This document shows, piece by piece, positions 22,101 through 33,485 of a stretch of DNA of 64,000 nt (position 1 is the first letter of the stretch; every line of letters begins with the position of its first letter). Made by a program: the position numbers and the translations under genes. The stretch comes from Cheilinus undulatus (lineage: Eukaryota > Chordata > Actinopteri > Labriformes > Labridae): contig NC_054877.1 in assembly GCF_018320785.1 (NCBI RefSeq), positions 26,270,329 through 26,334,328 on the forward strand. The letters run 5' to 3'. A model generated the notes under the pieces. That model saw only the letters and a list, made by a program, of their open reading frames with translations. It was not told the DNA's origin and ran no database searches.

Positions 22101-22319
22101 GCAAGCATGGCCATCTTTTGTAACAGTAATGTGAAGCTAGTGCTGTGGGGATTAAACAAAATTCAGGGCATTAAAGTGATGTGTTTTTTCTCTAAAGATG
22201 TACCAGTGTGGTCAAAACTAGAATCAGGTCACCTGCCCTCCATGCAGCAGCTTGTGCAAATCCTGGACAACGAGATGAAGATGAACGTTCACATGAACAC
22301 AAGACCACACCACTCCTAA
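16178..22319 (+). CDS. selenot: Selenoprotein T (selenocysteine oxidoreductase)
   Basis: SELENOT is a thioredoxin-like ER-membrane redox protein. Exons 16178-16311, 17294-17404, 20308-20434, 21851-21938 and 22198-22319 join in phase to 193 codons plus stop; the family is about 195 aa. The active site CISU spans the first intron: C45 is split TG|C, and U48 is the in-frame TGA at 17301-17303, followed by GYKRVFEEYTQALYQRYP. Residues 1-19 are a hydrophobic leader. A second hydrophobic stretch begins at about residue 84 (SFLSMFKLLVIGLIIVG). The C-terminus ends NMNTRPHHS-like (HMNTRPHHS) with TAA at 22317-22319. The SECIS at 22505-22558 supports true recoding rather than a nonsense mutation. The gene is convergent with erich6. 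Intron 2 (17405-20307) carries a SINE and a Tc1 piece. Confidence 0.95.
17543..17747 (-). mobile_element. tRNA-derived SINE with 12-bp target duplication
   Basis: Read on the minus strand, the head holds a degenerate A-box region (GTGGCCTGGTGGTTGGGG) and a B box (GGTTCAAGTCC). These are followed by a body ending AATAAAGGCACAAGAAATGC and a poly(A) tail. Perfect 12-bp direct repeats CTGAGGATGTAG flank it (17531-17542 and 17748-17759). The flawless duplication and long A tail point to a young insertion. It lies antisense in selenot intron 2. Confidence 0.88.
17945..18045. repeat. hAT MITE left-end fragment
   Basis: AAAGCAGTGGTTTCAACTGG and 'cagtgggtcatgaatgtgtg' resemble the left end of the element at 3796. 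No matching right end is seen. A run of G follows near 18030. Confidence 0.4.
18125..18778 (-). mobile_element. Tc1-like transposon fragment in selenot intron 2
   Basis: The minus strand at 18278-18580 encodes a transposase piece: TVKHGGGSVMVWGCFAASG, then GPLAVIDGTMNSAVHQKIL, then SWVMQQ (the position of the usual 'FQQDNDPKHT'-type block). The left edge reads CTGGCCCTGTGTGAAAAAGT, a familiar terminal motif of fish Tc1-type repeats. The right end is not clear. It is broken and opposite in orientation to selenot. Confidence 0.75.
19727..20225. repeat. Interspersed repeat in selenot intron 2
   Basis: It starts AGGGTGTCCGCAGGGTCTGA and ends with AAAAGTCTTAAAAAGTATTA. The beginning resembles the repeat at 3346. 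An A run of 18 lies at about 19972. Family not named. Confidence 0.4.
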
Positions 22320-22504
22320 CCGTACCCTTCACATCCTGGCTGGAGCTAAAAGCCCCTCCATGTAATTACAGTACACTATGGATGCAATCATAAATGGTTT
22401 TATGATATTTAAATGTTAACCTACCTTATCATTTAAAAAAAAAAACTTTCTTTTTCTTTTCCTCTCAGGTTTGAGGTGGGTTTCTCTCTGGGCTGTGAAG
22501 TGAT

Positions 22505-22558
22505 GTTTATGAAGGTCTGCGCTGAAGGCAGGACAACTGCTAGCACAGACTGGATGTC
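22505..22558 (+). promoter_or_regulatory. SECIS element (type 2) in selenot 3' UTR
   Basis: ATGA lies at 22509-22512. Twelve bases later come the unpaired AA (22525-22526), then a mini-stem GCAG/CTGC, then the 3' half with GGAT (22552-22555). GTCTGCGCT pairs with AGCACAGAC with one mismatch to make helix 2. The GGAT partner fits the KGAW form of the quartet. Spacing and parts match a type 2 SECIS, which directs selenocysteine insertion at the TGA in exon 2. Confidence 0.88.
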
Positions 22559-22765
22559 CCCATCACTCTTCACCGTGCCCCACAGAGACAACCCGCCCCT
22601 GACGCTAGAGTGGGATCCATGGCAACAGTGCCGGCCATTGTGTCATTTTCTTGTACTTTTCATACTACTGCAGAAATCATCCAGGTGGCATCGGTGGTCC
22701 CGTAATGAAAGATTTAACTTTGATTCTTATAGTCTTTAACTTGTTGCATATAATTGAACTATGTG

Positions 22766-22972
22766 AATAAAAAAGCGGTGTCATTTGTACCACTGAGCCA
22801 TACGTAGACTTGCAGTTTTTAGTTCTAATTGTAGCTTAGCCATGTAGAAAATGCAACACCTAGAATCTGTCATCACTGTTGTTAAATTAACATTGGGGAA
22901 TTGTGTCTTGGTATGATTTCTGAATAATTTTTATATTTACATAACTTGAAGGAAGCTAAGAAGATTAATAAA
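22766..22972 (+). terminator. selenot poly(A) signals
   Basis: Two AATAAA hexamers, at 22766-22771 and 22967-22972, follow the SECIS and offer two possible 3' ends. Both would keep the SECIS in the transcript. Confidence 0.6.
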
Positions 22973-23044
22973 ACATGTTATAACTATTTAACTGGGAGGT
23001 TGTGGTGTTAATGATGTATTGATTAGTAGTTCTCATGATATTCT

Positions 23045-24080
23045 CAGAGGTGGAAAAAGTACAGCTACTGTGGTTAAAATTTAAATAAAAGTACTGACCT
23101 AAAAATCTACTCAAGTAAAAGAAATAGTTATTTAATTGCCCTTAAGTTATTTAATTTAACTGAGTAGCTACTGAGGAGTTAAGAAGGACAATTTGAGCTT
23201 TTGTTATTGGCAAGAAAAATGAAAATAAATTTCCTTCCAGGTTGTTTAGGTAAAGTCACACCTCTAGAATAAAGTGAAAAGACAGAAAAATGGACAGCTT
23301 TAATTTAACTTGTATAAAGTTACATTTAATACTTTAATTGTGTCTATATTTCTGGGTGAGCTTTAGTGAATGCTGAAAATCTGTGGCAAGGTGGGTCTCC
23401 TCTGGCAAGAACGAAGCAGAGTCAACCAAAGCAAGGCAATGCACACTGATGAATATATACTGTGTCCTTAAAGAACATGTAAAGTCACAAGTGGGAACTC
23501 TAACTCAGTTGAAAATTTCACTTACAGTGCATATGTGTTTAACATCAGAAACTTGAGCAAAACAACCCCAGCAGGGATCACAGCACAACAGGCAACAACC
23601 AAACATGACTCAATCTCAGAACATAAACACTCTACCCAAGGGAACGATGGAAACCTTCACCCACATATCCCCCAAGTTCTGATACTGCTGTTTCACTAAC
23701 TGGTGGCTCAACACTTTTAAATAACTCCAACTCTGAGGACCATTTCACGCAGAATGGAGTTAAAAATTACACTTTTGGTGTTAAAATCAACTCTGAAATG
23801 TTAAAACCTGAGATATCAATACAGTTTTTATTGCGTATAACAGCTGTTTTGGGCTGTAATGTGGAGTCATTCTCTTGTTATGTGCAAAAGTAGTCAACAA
23901 AGGTGGAAAACTACAAGAGAGTTGTACTCGAGTTAAAGTGTAGTTACTCTGGTTGAAATGCACTTTAAGTAGAAGTAGAAGTACTGGTTTCAAAACAAAA
24001 TGAAAAAAAGGTAAAGTACCCAAAAGCAATAATTAATTACAGTAATATGAGTAAATGTAATTTGTTACTTTCCACCCCTG
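23045..24080. mobile_element. hAT-type non-autonomous element, about 1 kb
   Basis: The left end reads CAGAGGTGGAAAAAGTAC. The right end, on the other strand, reads CAGGGGTGGAAAGTAAC. These termini belong to a common fish hAT family. The flanking 8-mers GATATTCT (23037-23044) and TATATTTT (24081-24088) match at 6 of 8, fitting an aged 8-bp target duplication. A second 'gtggaaaactacaagagagttg...aagtagaagtagaagtactgg' block near 23900 suggests a subterminal repeat. No transposase is seen. Confidence 0.7.
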
Positions 24081-24088
24081 TATATTTT

Positions 24089-24840
24089 ACATGAACTAAA
24101 TGAGGAGATAAACATAAACTGTAGGAAAGGATGGAGGAATAATAAGACTGCCATAAAGGTGTAGGTCAGTTCAGATAAAGGAAATCTCATTAGCAGGACT
24201 CAAGTCAAGTCCAAAGTCTACCTTCAAGCCATTCTAATGATCTTAAAGTGGTTAGGAGGGTCTAGTTGTGCTGCAATAATAGAAATTAACTTACCACTAA
24301 AAAAACGGTGTTTTATTAGAAGATACTGACATGTCAAGATCTCACAACTACGAGAAAGCAACTATATTCAGAAAAAATCAACGTACAGATGTGTGTCCGC
24401 TTAGACATTCTCTATATACTTTTGATATTACAGCTGCTACTTGATAGTGTGATCTTGCACACACAAAGGAAAAAAAAGATTACATGAAGACCTTTCCTGT
24501 ATGCTGTTTACTTTGGAAAAAAACATACAAATTTTGATGAAAGAAAAAAACTCAATTTTTATTGAGGTCATATGACAAATTCACTCAAATATTAGTGATA
24601 AGTGAGAAAAAAAAAGAAATCTTTTATGTAGAAGGAAGCAAATCTATTTTTGTTTTTCACTGTCAACACCATGAAATTGCTATTATTTTGCCCCTGGATT
24701 CCATTTGAGTACTGTGAAAGCATTTTTATACCCAAATCAAAACTAAAATGTTCCCAATTATTTTAGCTCTGCTCTATAAGTCCAACTTCCATTTCTCATG
24801 CCAAAGTAGAAGTGTTTCTGTTGTGTCACCATGTGCCTTA
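24089..24840. other. Spacer between selenot and erich6 3' ends
   Basis: AT-rich sequence at the convergent junction that probably contains the erich6 3' UTR. I see no other gene in it. No hexamer on the minus strand is clear enough to fix the erich6 poly(A) site. Confidence 0.4.
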
Positions 24841-27800
24841 TCACAGGTATCCCTGGAGGCACCTGTGGATGAAGTCTCTCTCACTCTCACTCATTATCAC
24901 ATCAGCACTGACTTCCAGAAGTCTTTGGGCCACAGCATGGTGTCTAGAGGCTTTGGTGGTCTGCAAAAGGTGATTGGAGGGTCTGATCAGGTCATGATGA
25001 ATGGGCAGATGCAACTTAATTCTGGCTGCCAACACAAACAGCTCCTCCTTTAATACTGATGCTCCTGGAGAAGCCTTGATTGTTCCACATGCGGCCTGGG
25101 GAAAAGTCATCTACTGTATGTTACCCATTGTCTAAAAGTTTTTTCACACCACAGTCTGATAAAAACAGAAACAATGCTTCACCTGTGCACAGCAGGAGCC
25201 AACACTGAACTTTGCCTGCTGACCTCCTGCCAGGAAAGAGACAAAGACCTGCTCCTTCCCCAGGACTCGGACCCCAACTGCTTTGTTTAGGGACAGGAAG
25301 ACCGGCTTCAAGGGAGCGGCAGAGAGGCTTGGATTGTCCCAGCTCCACCAGCGAACCCTGGCCCCCTCTTTGTCCAAGAACTGTCCGCCTGATCTGTTTA
25401 AGGTTAGCCTGCAACACAAATTCACAAATCATTCATCACTATATTATTAGAATTATACCTTTTTCTATAAAATTAATGCCATTATTATGAATCAAGGTGT
25501 TCTAAATACAAAAATAGAAATACAGGCTTTACTTTGTACCATGCTTTTCCATTGCTGTGATAGCATGTCGCCCTGCCGTCAGACAGGAACATGGCTCTCA
25601 TTGGTTGATGTGAGGCAGCAGCATCATCATAGACGATGCAGACCCTTCCATTGTGTTCAGTGACCACAATAACTAGAGCCAAGAGTCCTGAGGGATATCT
25701 GTTAGCATGACAATAAGGAAGACAGCATCCACTGCAGTTTGTTACAGTTGTCCCTAGTGTCTCACTGTTTCCATTTGCTCCTCAGTTTTGTACTCTGGTA
25801 AATGAATGATCATTTACTCAATGATTGCATCGATTTTGAATCATTGGAGGATACAGAACCTGAGCAGAACCATCAGAGAACACAGTAAGACATTTCAAGC
25901 CATTGCCGTAGTACCTCTGAAGAATTTCTGCCCCATCCTGTGAACAAACAGGATGAAACAAGGTCAAAAGAGCCTTATGTGGTTATTTCTATCAGCAGCA
26001 GACTAACTTTCCTCATTTTAAAGAGTAGTACTCATTGGACCCCCATATCTGAAGCTATTTTAAAGAACACAAAATAATGAAACAGTAATGAAAACTGCAC
26101 TATAGGAAACAGAGGACGAAGCATTTCACAGCCAGACTTCCACTGATAGGCATGATTTAACCTTGTGTTGTCCAAGGGTCAGAATTGATCCATGCCATGC
26201 TTAATGCTCTTTATGATTTTGTTTTGCATCCTTTATTTTATTCTAGTCATTTTTGTACACATTGTGGTCAGGAGAAATGGTTTGAAATGGGAGAAGACCA
26301 GTGTTTGTAACACAATATCACCATGTTCATTAATAGTTAACTGTTCCCTTCAAAAGAATGCAATTCCAGAATCTTTCTACTACTTTTTTAGGATATAAAT
26401 GCATCTCTTTGGAGCTTAATGAAGGCTGGTTATTTTTATGCTTTGGAAAAGGGGAGTACACCAAGTATTAAAACAATACAAGTGTTAAATTCTGTGTTTC
26501 AACCTCTTTCATTATTGTACAGCACAATATTAAACTGCCAATGAAACCCTGTTGAAGCATAAATGTTTTGCCTATTGAGAGTATGGTAGGCTTCATGTAC
26601 TGATTAAAAACAGAGCAGTTACATGAAGGCAATGCATGCATTTTGTTAGGAATCACAGGGTAACTCAGTACAATACAATATAACACGAGGTATGGCTATT
26701 AGAAATGAGACTAATGCTGTCATACAATTTTAGAGAACTTAAACATTTTTTAGGGTCTTTCTACTAAAATATATACTCCCCGTCTGCTCAACACATCGCT
26801 GCATTCAGGTCTTCCACTAATCAAAACAGTGCAGTAGATCTTCAGACATTTGTCTCTGTCCTTCTTTAATTAACTTCCGACACATACTCAAAACTATAGC
26901 ATTGTCTTGATGAAGAATGAAACCATTTCTCCATAACTGTGGTCTCTTTCTTCTAACTTTTTCTCAAGGTTTTCTAAAATCTGTTTGCAATAGTGTTGAT
27001 TCCCCGCAGACCTTTCTGGAACCCACTCCTCCCAAATTCCACCCTGAATGTCAAAGAAAACATTCAACAGGACCTTGAATATGGACTTGCTTTGTCATGC
27101 TTCCCTCATCCTTGGTGAGGATGGTGTTTTCCAATGCACTGACTGCTGTTTTGTCTCAGGATCATATTGAAAGATCAAAATTTCAGTGCATGTAATCACT
27201 CTAAAAAAATGTGGGTCTCCTTCAATTTTTTCTAAAATGTCTCCACATATTTGCTGTTTTTCATTATTATACAAAAATTTCCGAACTGTCTCTTTATCAA
27301 TGGAGACAATTTCTGCTATCATTCTTACAGAGTCATCAATCATTTTAAATGATTTGTTTAATTGTTAAAAGGTCTTATGAAGTTTTAGGACGCCCGAATA
27401 TTCATCGTCTTTGCCTTCACAAAATCTTTTGTTTTGATTGCTCAGCTTTTAAGCTAATCATTTTCTAAAGCCTTAGCAAAACACACGCACTTTCATCAGT
27501 AGCTAGCAGTGAACTAGGGACGCCAGTCATTGGGAACTTATAGCAGTTGTGCGTGAATACCCAGGTTTTAATATCTAACACTCAGTGTGACTGTGAACCG
27601 CAAGGTTATATCATCATAAGCTCAGTCTCATTATTTAATAACCATACCACGTATACATTACCTATAAAAATGGTATCACAACAGAGTGTCTGTGATAATT
27701 GATGAATTACAAGACAACCATCTATCATCAATGATATCTTGTTAACAAAAACCTTTAAAGATGTAAAGGTCAGAATTAATGTACTCTATTCTCCAGAGGG

Positions 27801-28208
27801 CATCAGTTTCAACTGCTGTCTTCCCCCTTTTTGGCCAGTTAACTTCCATTCATGTTAACCTTAATTAATGTTATTAGGGCTATCGTGATATTAGTTAATA
27901 AATGAAAAGATTGTTGGAACGAGCAATTTGATATCTTTCTCACACTAGGGGGCAGCAGTGTCCCAGAGTTTCATGTACCCCATGTAAGGAGACTGAAGTC
28001 CTCCTATTGGACAGCTTGGGCTTGAATCTGCCCTCTGGCTGCTTTCCTGAATGTAAATCCCCTTTCTCTCTCTTCCCAATATCCATCTCTACTCAGCGTC
28101 CTGTCTATAAGACATAAAAGCCCAAAAGTGAAAAAATCTTTGAGAATAAAAGTCTATTTCACATGAGGCAGAGCAGCTGTGTGTTACTTTATAAACCTTT
28201 TGTCCCAA

Positions 28209-28241
<33 letters not shown>

Positions 28242-31200
28242 ATGTCTGATAAAAAAGTTCATGCTGTAGTGTTATACACACTTTGATGTATCTTATAATA
28301 ACAACTGACCCTTTGTTTGCTCCCTCATTGGTCTACCAATCAGAGAGCCACATCTCAATCGTTGCTAGGCCAAGTCTGTTCAGTATGCCACAAAGATATT
28401 GTAACCTTTATGTCAGGTGTGACTTATGATATCCACATCATAATCCGGGAGTATTTATTGTTCTTTTTCCACATGATTAGGAAAAATACTTCCATATGCT
28501 TAAAGTCAAGAGAAAACATGTTTAAAACTGATAATATGCAATGTTCTGGTTATGATAAGCAGCTATAATGAAATTTGATAGCAAACTTTAAAACATTGTG
28601 TTACTGGTAATGTTACCATAATGCAACGTTGACTTAGCTATTCTGTAACAAAAGCTAACATGCGTCAAAATCAACCTCAAACTAATTTTAATGCTAGTCT
28701 AGAAGGGCTGACTGGAATGTTTAACATATCTCAATTATCTTTCTTTTGGGGGCAAAACAAGCATTTTATTGATGTGTTGCAGGAGGACAGTTAACATTAG
28801 CAGACATCACTAACATCAGACCCAAACCAAGTTTTTAGACATTCTGAGTTATCTTCATGCTCTGTACTGTGCCTTTGTCTTTTTTCCTTCAGTGAGGCCA
28901 CAATTATCAAAGACTTGAATCGAGTACTAAGGGTGTTTTCAAATGTTTTAACTGGGGCCTGGTGAAATTTTCATATTTGCTGATACAGGTATTTAACTAC
29001 AAATACTGATGCCATGGTAATAATATCCTGCATCCCTCAACAGCGTTAGAGCCAGCCTTTCAGATGATGGGGTTTGTATTTGACACAGGCAACAATAAAT
29101 AAAAATCATATTTCATTGCTTAAATAACAGTAGATTTTTACGTTTAAAACAAAGTTTATCATTCCTTTAATCAAGGATTGTCCATGTGTTTTCAAACCTC
29201 CACTGGCCCTCTCCATGATGCTGGACCCCAGAGAAGCATCCCCTTTTCCCCTTCTTCTTCTTATAACTCTATCATTTATACGGTTTCAGCTATTGATTAA
29301 AACAGACTCAGTTTGTCCTTACTCTAAAAGGAAAAACTTTTGAGCTCTATGATAATAGCCTGATGGTGTGTACCTGATGATGACACAAGCCAAACTGACT
29401 GGTAGTGTGAGTGCAACGAGGAAGCAGCACCTCATCCTCTTCATGTTCCACTTTCAGGGGTTTCTTAGTCGAGCCACTAAGGGGCGCTGTCCGACATCCT
29501 TTATTTGAAGCAGAGTAGAGCTGAAACCTGAGGACCCTTGATGATGGGGGAACTGAACAAAGGCACAAAGAAATCCCTGGACTTAAAAAGCAATGTAAAT
29601 ACACATTTGTTATTTGTCTGTTTTAGTCAATAATGTATTATAAATTACCCCACATTGTTTGTTTATCATGCATGAACAGACTGAATGCTGTGTATGATAC
29701 TCACGGGGTTCTGGCTCAGGCTCATAGACTACATAATTCTTCAGGGTTTTGGTTGCTGGTGGTTTTCTAATAAAGAATGCAGAGTATTTTCTCTTTTTTT
29801 TCAAACCATATGTTTATTTTCATTAACATTTTACTTACTTTAAAGATAAAATATGAGCACATTTTATGATGCAAACTTATACCCAAGTCTTCCCTGAAAG
29901 TCTGTAGTAGCTCTGGTGATACTGGTTGTAGTCTGCATACCACCAGCCCTCAGGTCACTGCTGTGCCTCTCCAGCATTTCCCAGAGCTGCTGCCAGCGCT
30001 CACAGCAGAAAGTTGGGGCTGTCTGAAATGAAACAAGACAGGATTCAAGAAGTTAGTGATGCAGGCTTATTGGTCTAATTGGTCTTCTTATACCCAGTAT
30101 CTTCCTCACCTCAGGCCCCTGTGCCCATGTTAGATCCAAGAGCGAAGGTTTCGCATTTCCCCCACAATACTCACACTTCACCCAGGCTTCTGTCAGAGGG
30201 TTGGGCTGAAAAACATCGCACTCATCAAGAATATAAAGCCACGTTTCTGCAGATCTGAATTTAAACAAGAATGAATGAAGTCCCAGTACCTCTGGAAGAA
30301 TTGGTGTCAAGTTTATCCCTGGGTTGTCAGACTCTCGGCCGTACCTCAAAACTCCTGCTGCTCTGATACCAAAGGTGGGCAGGTCACTGACAGCCTGTGG
30401 ATACACATTTTTTGACTTTGAGAACAAAATACTGATTAAAATAGATAGAGGATGTGGTTTAAAAATAAAAAGTATTGTTTGAAACTGGACTAAAAGGACA
30501 AAAGATGGCACTTGATTTGTCTGCGCGGTGATCCAAGAGTGCCAAATCCTCACTGTGATCATGCTTTGATACAGACATGGTTGCATCTTGGAGAAAAATA
30601 AAAGTATTGATGAAATTTTTAAAAAGAGTTTCCATTGCAGTGAGCTTTAAGAAATTATTAAGTTTAAATGTGGTTGGGGCAGTCTCACAAGAATAAATTG
30701 AATTCATCATTTTTCCTTTTTGTCTCTCTGATGACGACAAAATCGTTGCTTTTTTGCCACAGGAAGGAAGAATGCACTGCTTCTGTAAGGCCCTGTTAGA
30801 TTAATAAATTCATCAAGAAGCAAATGAAGAAAAAAACACCATAAATTTGAATTTGGAAATTATTTGTTAGACTCACTGAATCGAAAAGTGGTAGTCAGCC
30901 AGAATTCTCTAAAATCTAACATTACAAATAAATTCCCAATTTTATATTCAGATTTTGTATTCAGACTGTGTTTTTTTATGGGATGTACAGTAAAGATCAA
31001 TTTCTGGAGAACTTTCAGTGTAAAAGCTATTGCTGAAGCAACCCACACATCTTTACTGAATTTGACTGTCCTTTGTCTCGGATAACACACAGAAAAGTGT
31101 TCACTAACAAGCCACAAGGTGGGGCTGTTTTTTATTATCATTTCAACGTGATTATTCTGCACTCGTCATTTGTGTAATCATAAATCCTTGCTTGCCAAAT

Positions 31201-31699
31201 TCTTGAATCCTCACTTTTGAGAACTTGCCAATCATTTTACTAACTGCTGTTACACGTGCTTTTTTTTTTTTTTACAAATGTTACCATGTTAGGAAACTAG
31301 GTCTCAATTTCTAACCTAAAATAAAACTATTCATTGCCCAAATCCAACTGTAATTTAGTCTCCGTGAGCAAAATAAAGTGCTATTCATTACATAAGGGTA
31401 AGCAGCGATTGTCACAGCAGAGTCATGTGTTCCGATCGTTTTGACATTTTAAACATTTTATACTGAAGTCACACGTTTCTTTTGATTTTAGATTTTTCAA
31501 TTTAGTGTGAAGGACCTCTGAAATTTACGAGAATGTTTGTTTAGTTGCTACAATTTATGAGCTCAATCATAAAACACGTAGTCATTCCCAGCCAGTTCAC
31601 CGGAGAAAAAAAGGGGGCCGTCTATGACTGGTGAGAGTGTGATGGGTCGGGTATTTCCATTCTGAAAAGGTTAACAACATGTAATGCACTCACCTCCAT
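24841..31699 (-). CDS. erich6: ERICH6-like protein with FAM194 domain
   Basis: Function is poorly known. On the minus strand, exons 31694-31699, 30554-30586, 30290-30394, 30110-30205, 29883-30022, 29705-29766, 29374-29552, 25855-25937, 25540-25698, 25183-25408 and 24841-25095 join in phase to 447 aa. Domain signs in order are WVKCEYCGG (CxxC, about residue 58), RYYGNGLKCLTVFSDGSAQV, YPSGLLALVIVV (about 236), MRAMFLSDGRATCYHSNGKA, VRWWSWD, and KPVFLSLNKAVGVRVLG then FVSFLAGGQQAKFSVG. These tandem 'YPSG / dGratcY' blocks are the FAM194 signature. The position next to and convergent with selenot agrees with human SELENOT-ERICH6. The human protein is longer (about 660 aa) with a Glu-rich N-terminus, which I do not find here. 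The first two tiny exons and the donors at 29883 (GTATAAG) and 25855 (GTATCC) are the least certain. The intron 25938-29373 holds a mariner element. Confidence 0.75.
26684..27652 (-). mobile_element. Mariner-type transposon, broken, in erich6 intron
   Basis: The ends are inverted repeats: left CGAGGTATGGCTATTAGAAA then TGAGAC; right (other strand) CGTGGTATGGTTATTAAATA then TGAGAC. The minus strand at 27095-27343 encodes a mariner transposase piece (VSIDKETVRKFL, then FFRVITCTEILIFQYDPETK, then QQSVHWKTPSSPRMRE). Further mariner-like text continues to about 26790 in broken frames. At about 970 bp it is shorter than a usual 1.3-kb mariner, so it has internal losses. It has the same orientation as erich6. 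Confidence 0.82.
28211..28239. repeat. (TA)n microsatellite
   Basis: Uninterrupted TA dinucleotides, about 14 units, in the large erich6 intron. Confidence 0.95.
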
Positions 31700-31739
31700 G
31701 TGTCACGACCAAGGCGCATTATAAGCACAGGCTGTAGAA

Positions 31740-33200
31740 AGAAGTCCTAACCGAGTGTTTAAATGACAAAAGCAAAGTTAGTATTTATTAGATTTCTAAC
31801 CAAACAAATTCTAAAAATAAACTATTTCGGTTTGGTTTTTTTAAGAATTTTGGAGGGGGAACGGGAAATACATTTTAAAGTCCGTTTGTTTGTTTTTCTC
31901 GTCTTACCATGGATCTTACCAACAGAACTGAACAACTCAATATTCCGTGGGCGGGCTTTCAGTGACCCTTGGCTTCTGATTGGCTGGTGTGCTCCATCAA
32001 CCGTGTGTCCTCTGCGCCCTTCAAAATAAAGGTTCTAAAGTGCAATATCATAAAAATACTTGTGTTACATATTCCATCATGCACGTAGACGATATTGTGA
32101 AATACAGATAAACAGTCAAAATGGTGGATTGATTATTATTTATTATTAAACCCAAGTGCTGGCAGTCTTTGCTGTTGGTTAATGCCAGTGGAAATGCTGT
32201 GCCTAAGCAAACTGGTGTGCCTTAGGCAATAGGTGTACTTAAGAATTTGTACAAACATATATTTATATAAGATAGCGTACAGAGGCTGATTTGCATATTA
32301 TGTGCCTTGAGATTATGGGTTGATCTTGGTTAACTTTGCAACTTTGGTGACTCAAAAAAGTTTGAAATCCGCTGTCCGAGTGACGTTTCACACACCAGAC
32401 AGAAGACTACCTCCTTTCACTTTCACCTTACACACCAAAGTTAAACACGAGCGCAAATGAGGCAGTATGATAGTTACCCAAGTACTCCAAGTATAAGAAT
32501 ACACAAATGGACGTAATGCTTAAATGAAACCGGAAAAGTACATATTAGTTATATATTTAGCACCAGTTGTGCATAAAATGTTAATCAATCTGACATCACT
32601 TAGATAGCATTTTCACAATAAAAGCCTTGCAATGTGCTGTAAAAATCTGGTGTTCATACATTTTGGTTTCAGTCAAAATCACAGATAGGAAAGCTTTGGT
32701 GAAATCAGATTCTTAACCACTTTCTATCTGTCGTTTCTAAGTGTAATGACTGTTTTTTTTTAACAAAACTTGTAACTTCAAGCTTGTTGGATCGAACGTA
32801 AAATTCAAAGTAATACAAGTTAAAATAGCAACAATTATAAATGGGCACTGCTGGGTGTTACAGCAGTTACATCAATGTAATATAATGAGATGTTTACATA
32901 TCACTGCAATAGAAACACCATTTAGGCTAGATTAATAGGCCTATCTTTTGTTTTCAAACATTAAAATTCAAAATGGTGCGAAGAGATTATCAAACAAACA
33001 AGAATTATTTGGAATATATTTTAATCTAGAAAATTCCTTAATTAGGGTGTCGAGCAAAAAGTGTCAGAACCATACCTGTCCCCTACATTTTCAAACACAT
33101 CCTCAAGCAAACATTCATTGAAGCTGTACAATGGCAGTCTGAGATAACAGATATTATCACTAACATTTCGTTATCAGTAACCTTATTTTATTTTTTATCA
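31740..33200. other. Spacer between erich6 and the tandem array
   Basis: Holds the erich6 5' flank, with an inverted CCAAT (ATTGG) near 31979. The rest is AT-rich with no coding exon or transposon end that I can support. A GA-rich simple repeat occurs at about 33217-33245. Confidence 0.45.
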
Positions 33201-33242
33201 TGAATGACAGAGAATATAAAGAAAGAGAGAGAGGGAGAGAGA

Positions 33243-33485
33243 GATGACCCATTGTGTGTCAGAATAAGCTCCACCTCCTCCCCTGTTTGTTGACCGAGGG
33301 CTCACCCTGATCATTCTCAGGTGAAATAGATATGTGATTAGAGAACAATCAATCCAGCCACCTCTCGCTGTTTCTGATTGGCTGTCACAGACTCTGTTGA
33401 ACCTGCTGACACAAAGTGCTGCATTTGAAAAGGGGCGGCCAAAGATGCAACTACCAGGCTTACCATTCCAAGGAGTCTCGACAGA
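33243..33485 (+). promoter_or_regulatory. Promoter block of tandem copy A
   Basis: The block starting AGCTCCACCTCCTCCCCTGT is shared with copies B (from about 39367) and C (from about 45374). All three keep an inverted CCAAT box inside CTGATTGGCTGTC (A 33377-33381, B 39465-39469, C 45472-45476, there CCGATTGG), 99-105 bp before the ATG. Copies B and C share about 480 bp upstream; A shares only about 240 bp. No clear TATA box is seen. Core promoter function is inferred from conservation. Confidence 0.5.

Noticed and set aside
22340-22490. A 3' UTR intron in selenot ending at TTTTCCTCTCAG (about 22469)
   Set aside because: The acceptor looks good but I find no convincing donor after the stop codon.
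25121-25490. Overlapping frames on both strands around 25121-25490
   Set aside because: Only the minus-strand frame at 25183-25408 fits the erich6 exon chain in phase and matches the FAM194 domain; the others are shadows.
28211-28239. CRISPR-like or other structured array
   Set aside because: It is a plain TA microsatellite; no spaced repeats exist anywhere in the window.
30860-31162. Open frames on both strands at 30860-31162
   Set aside because: They lie in the first erich6 intron, lack known motifs and splice context, and overlap each other antisense.
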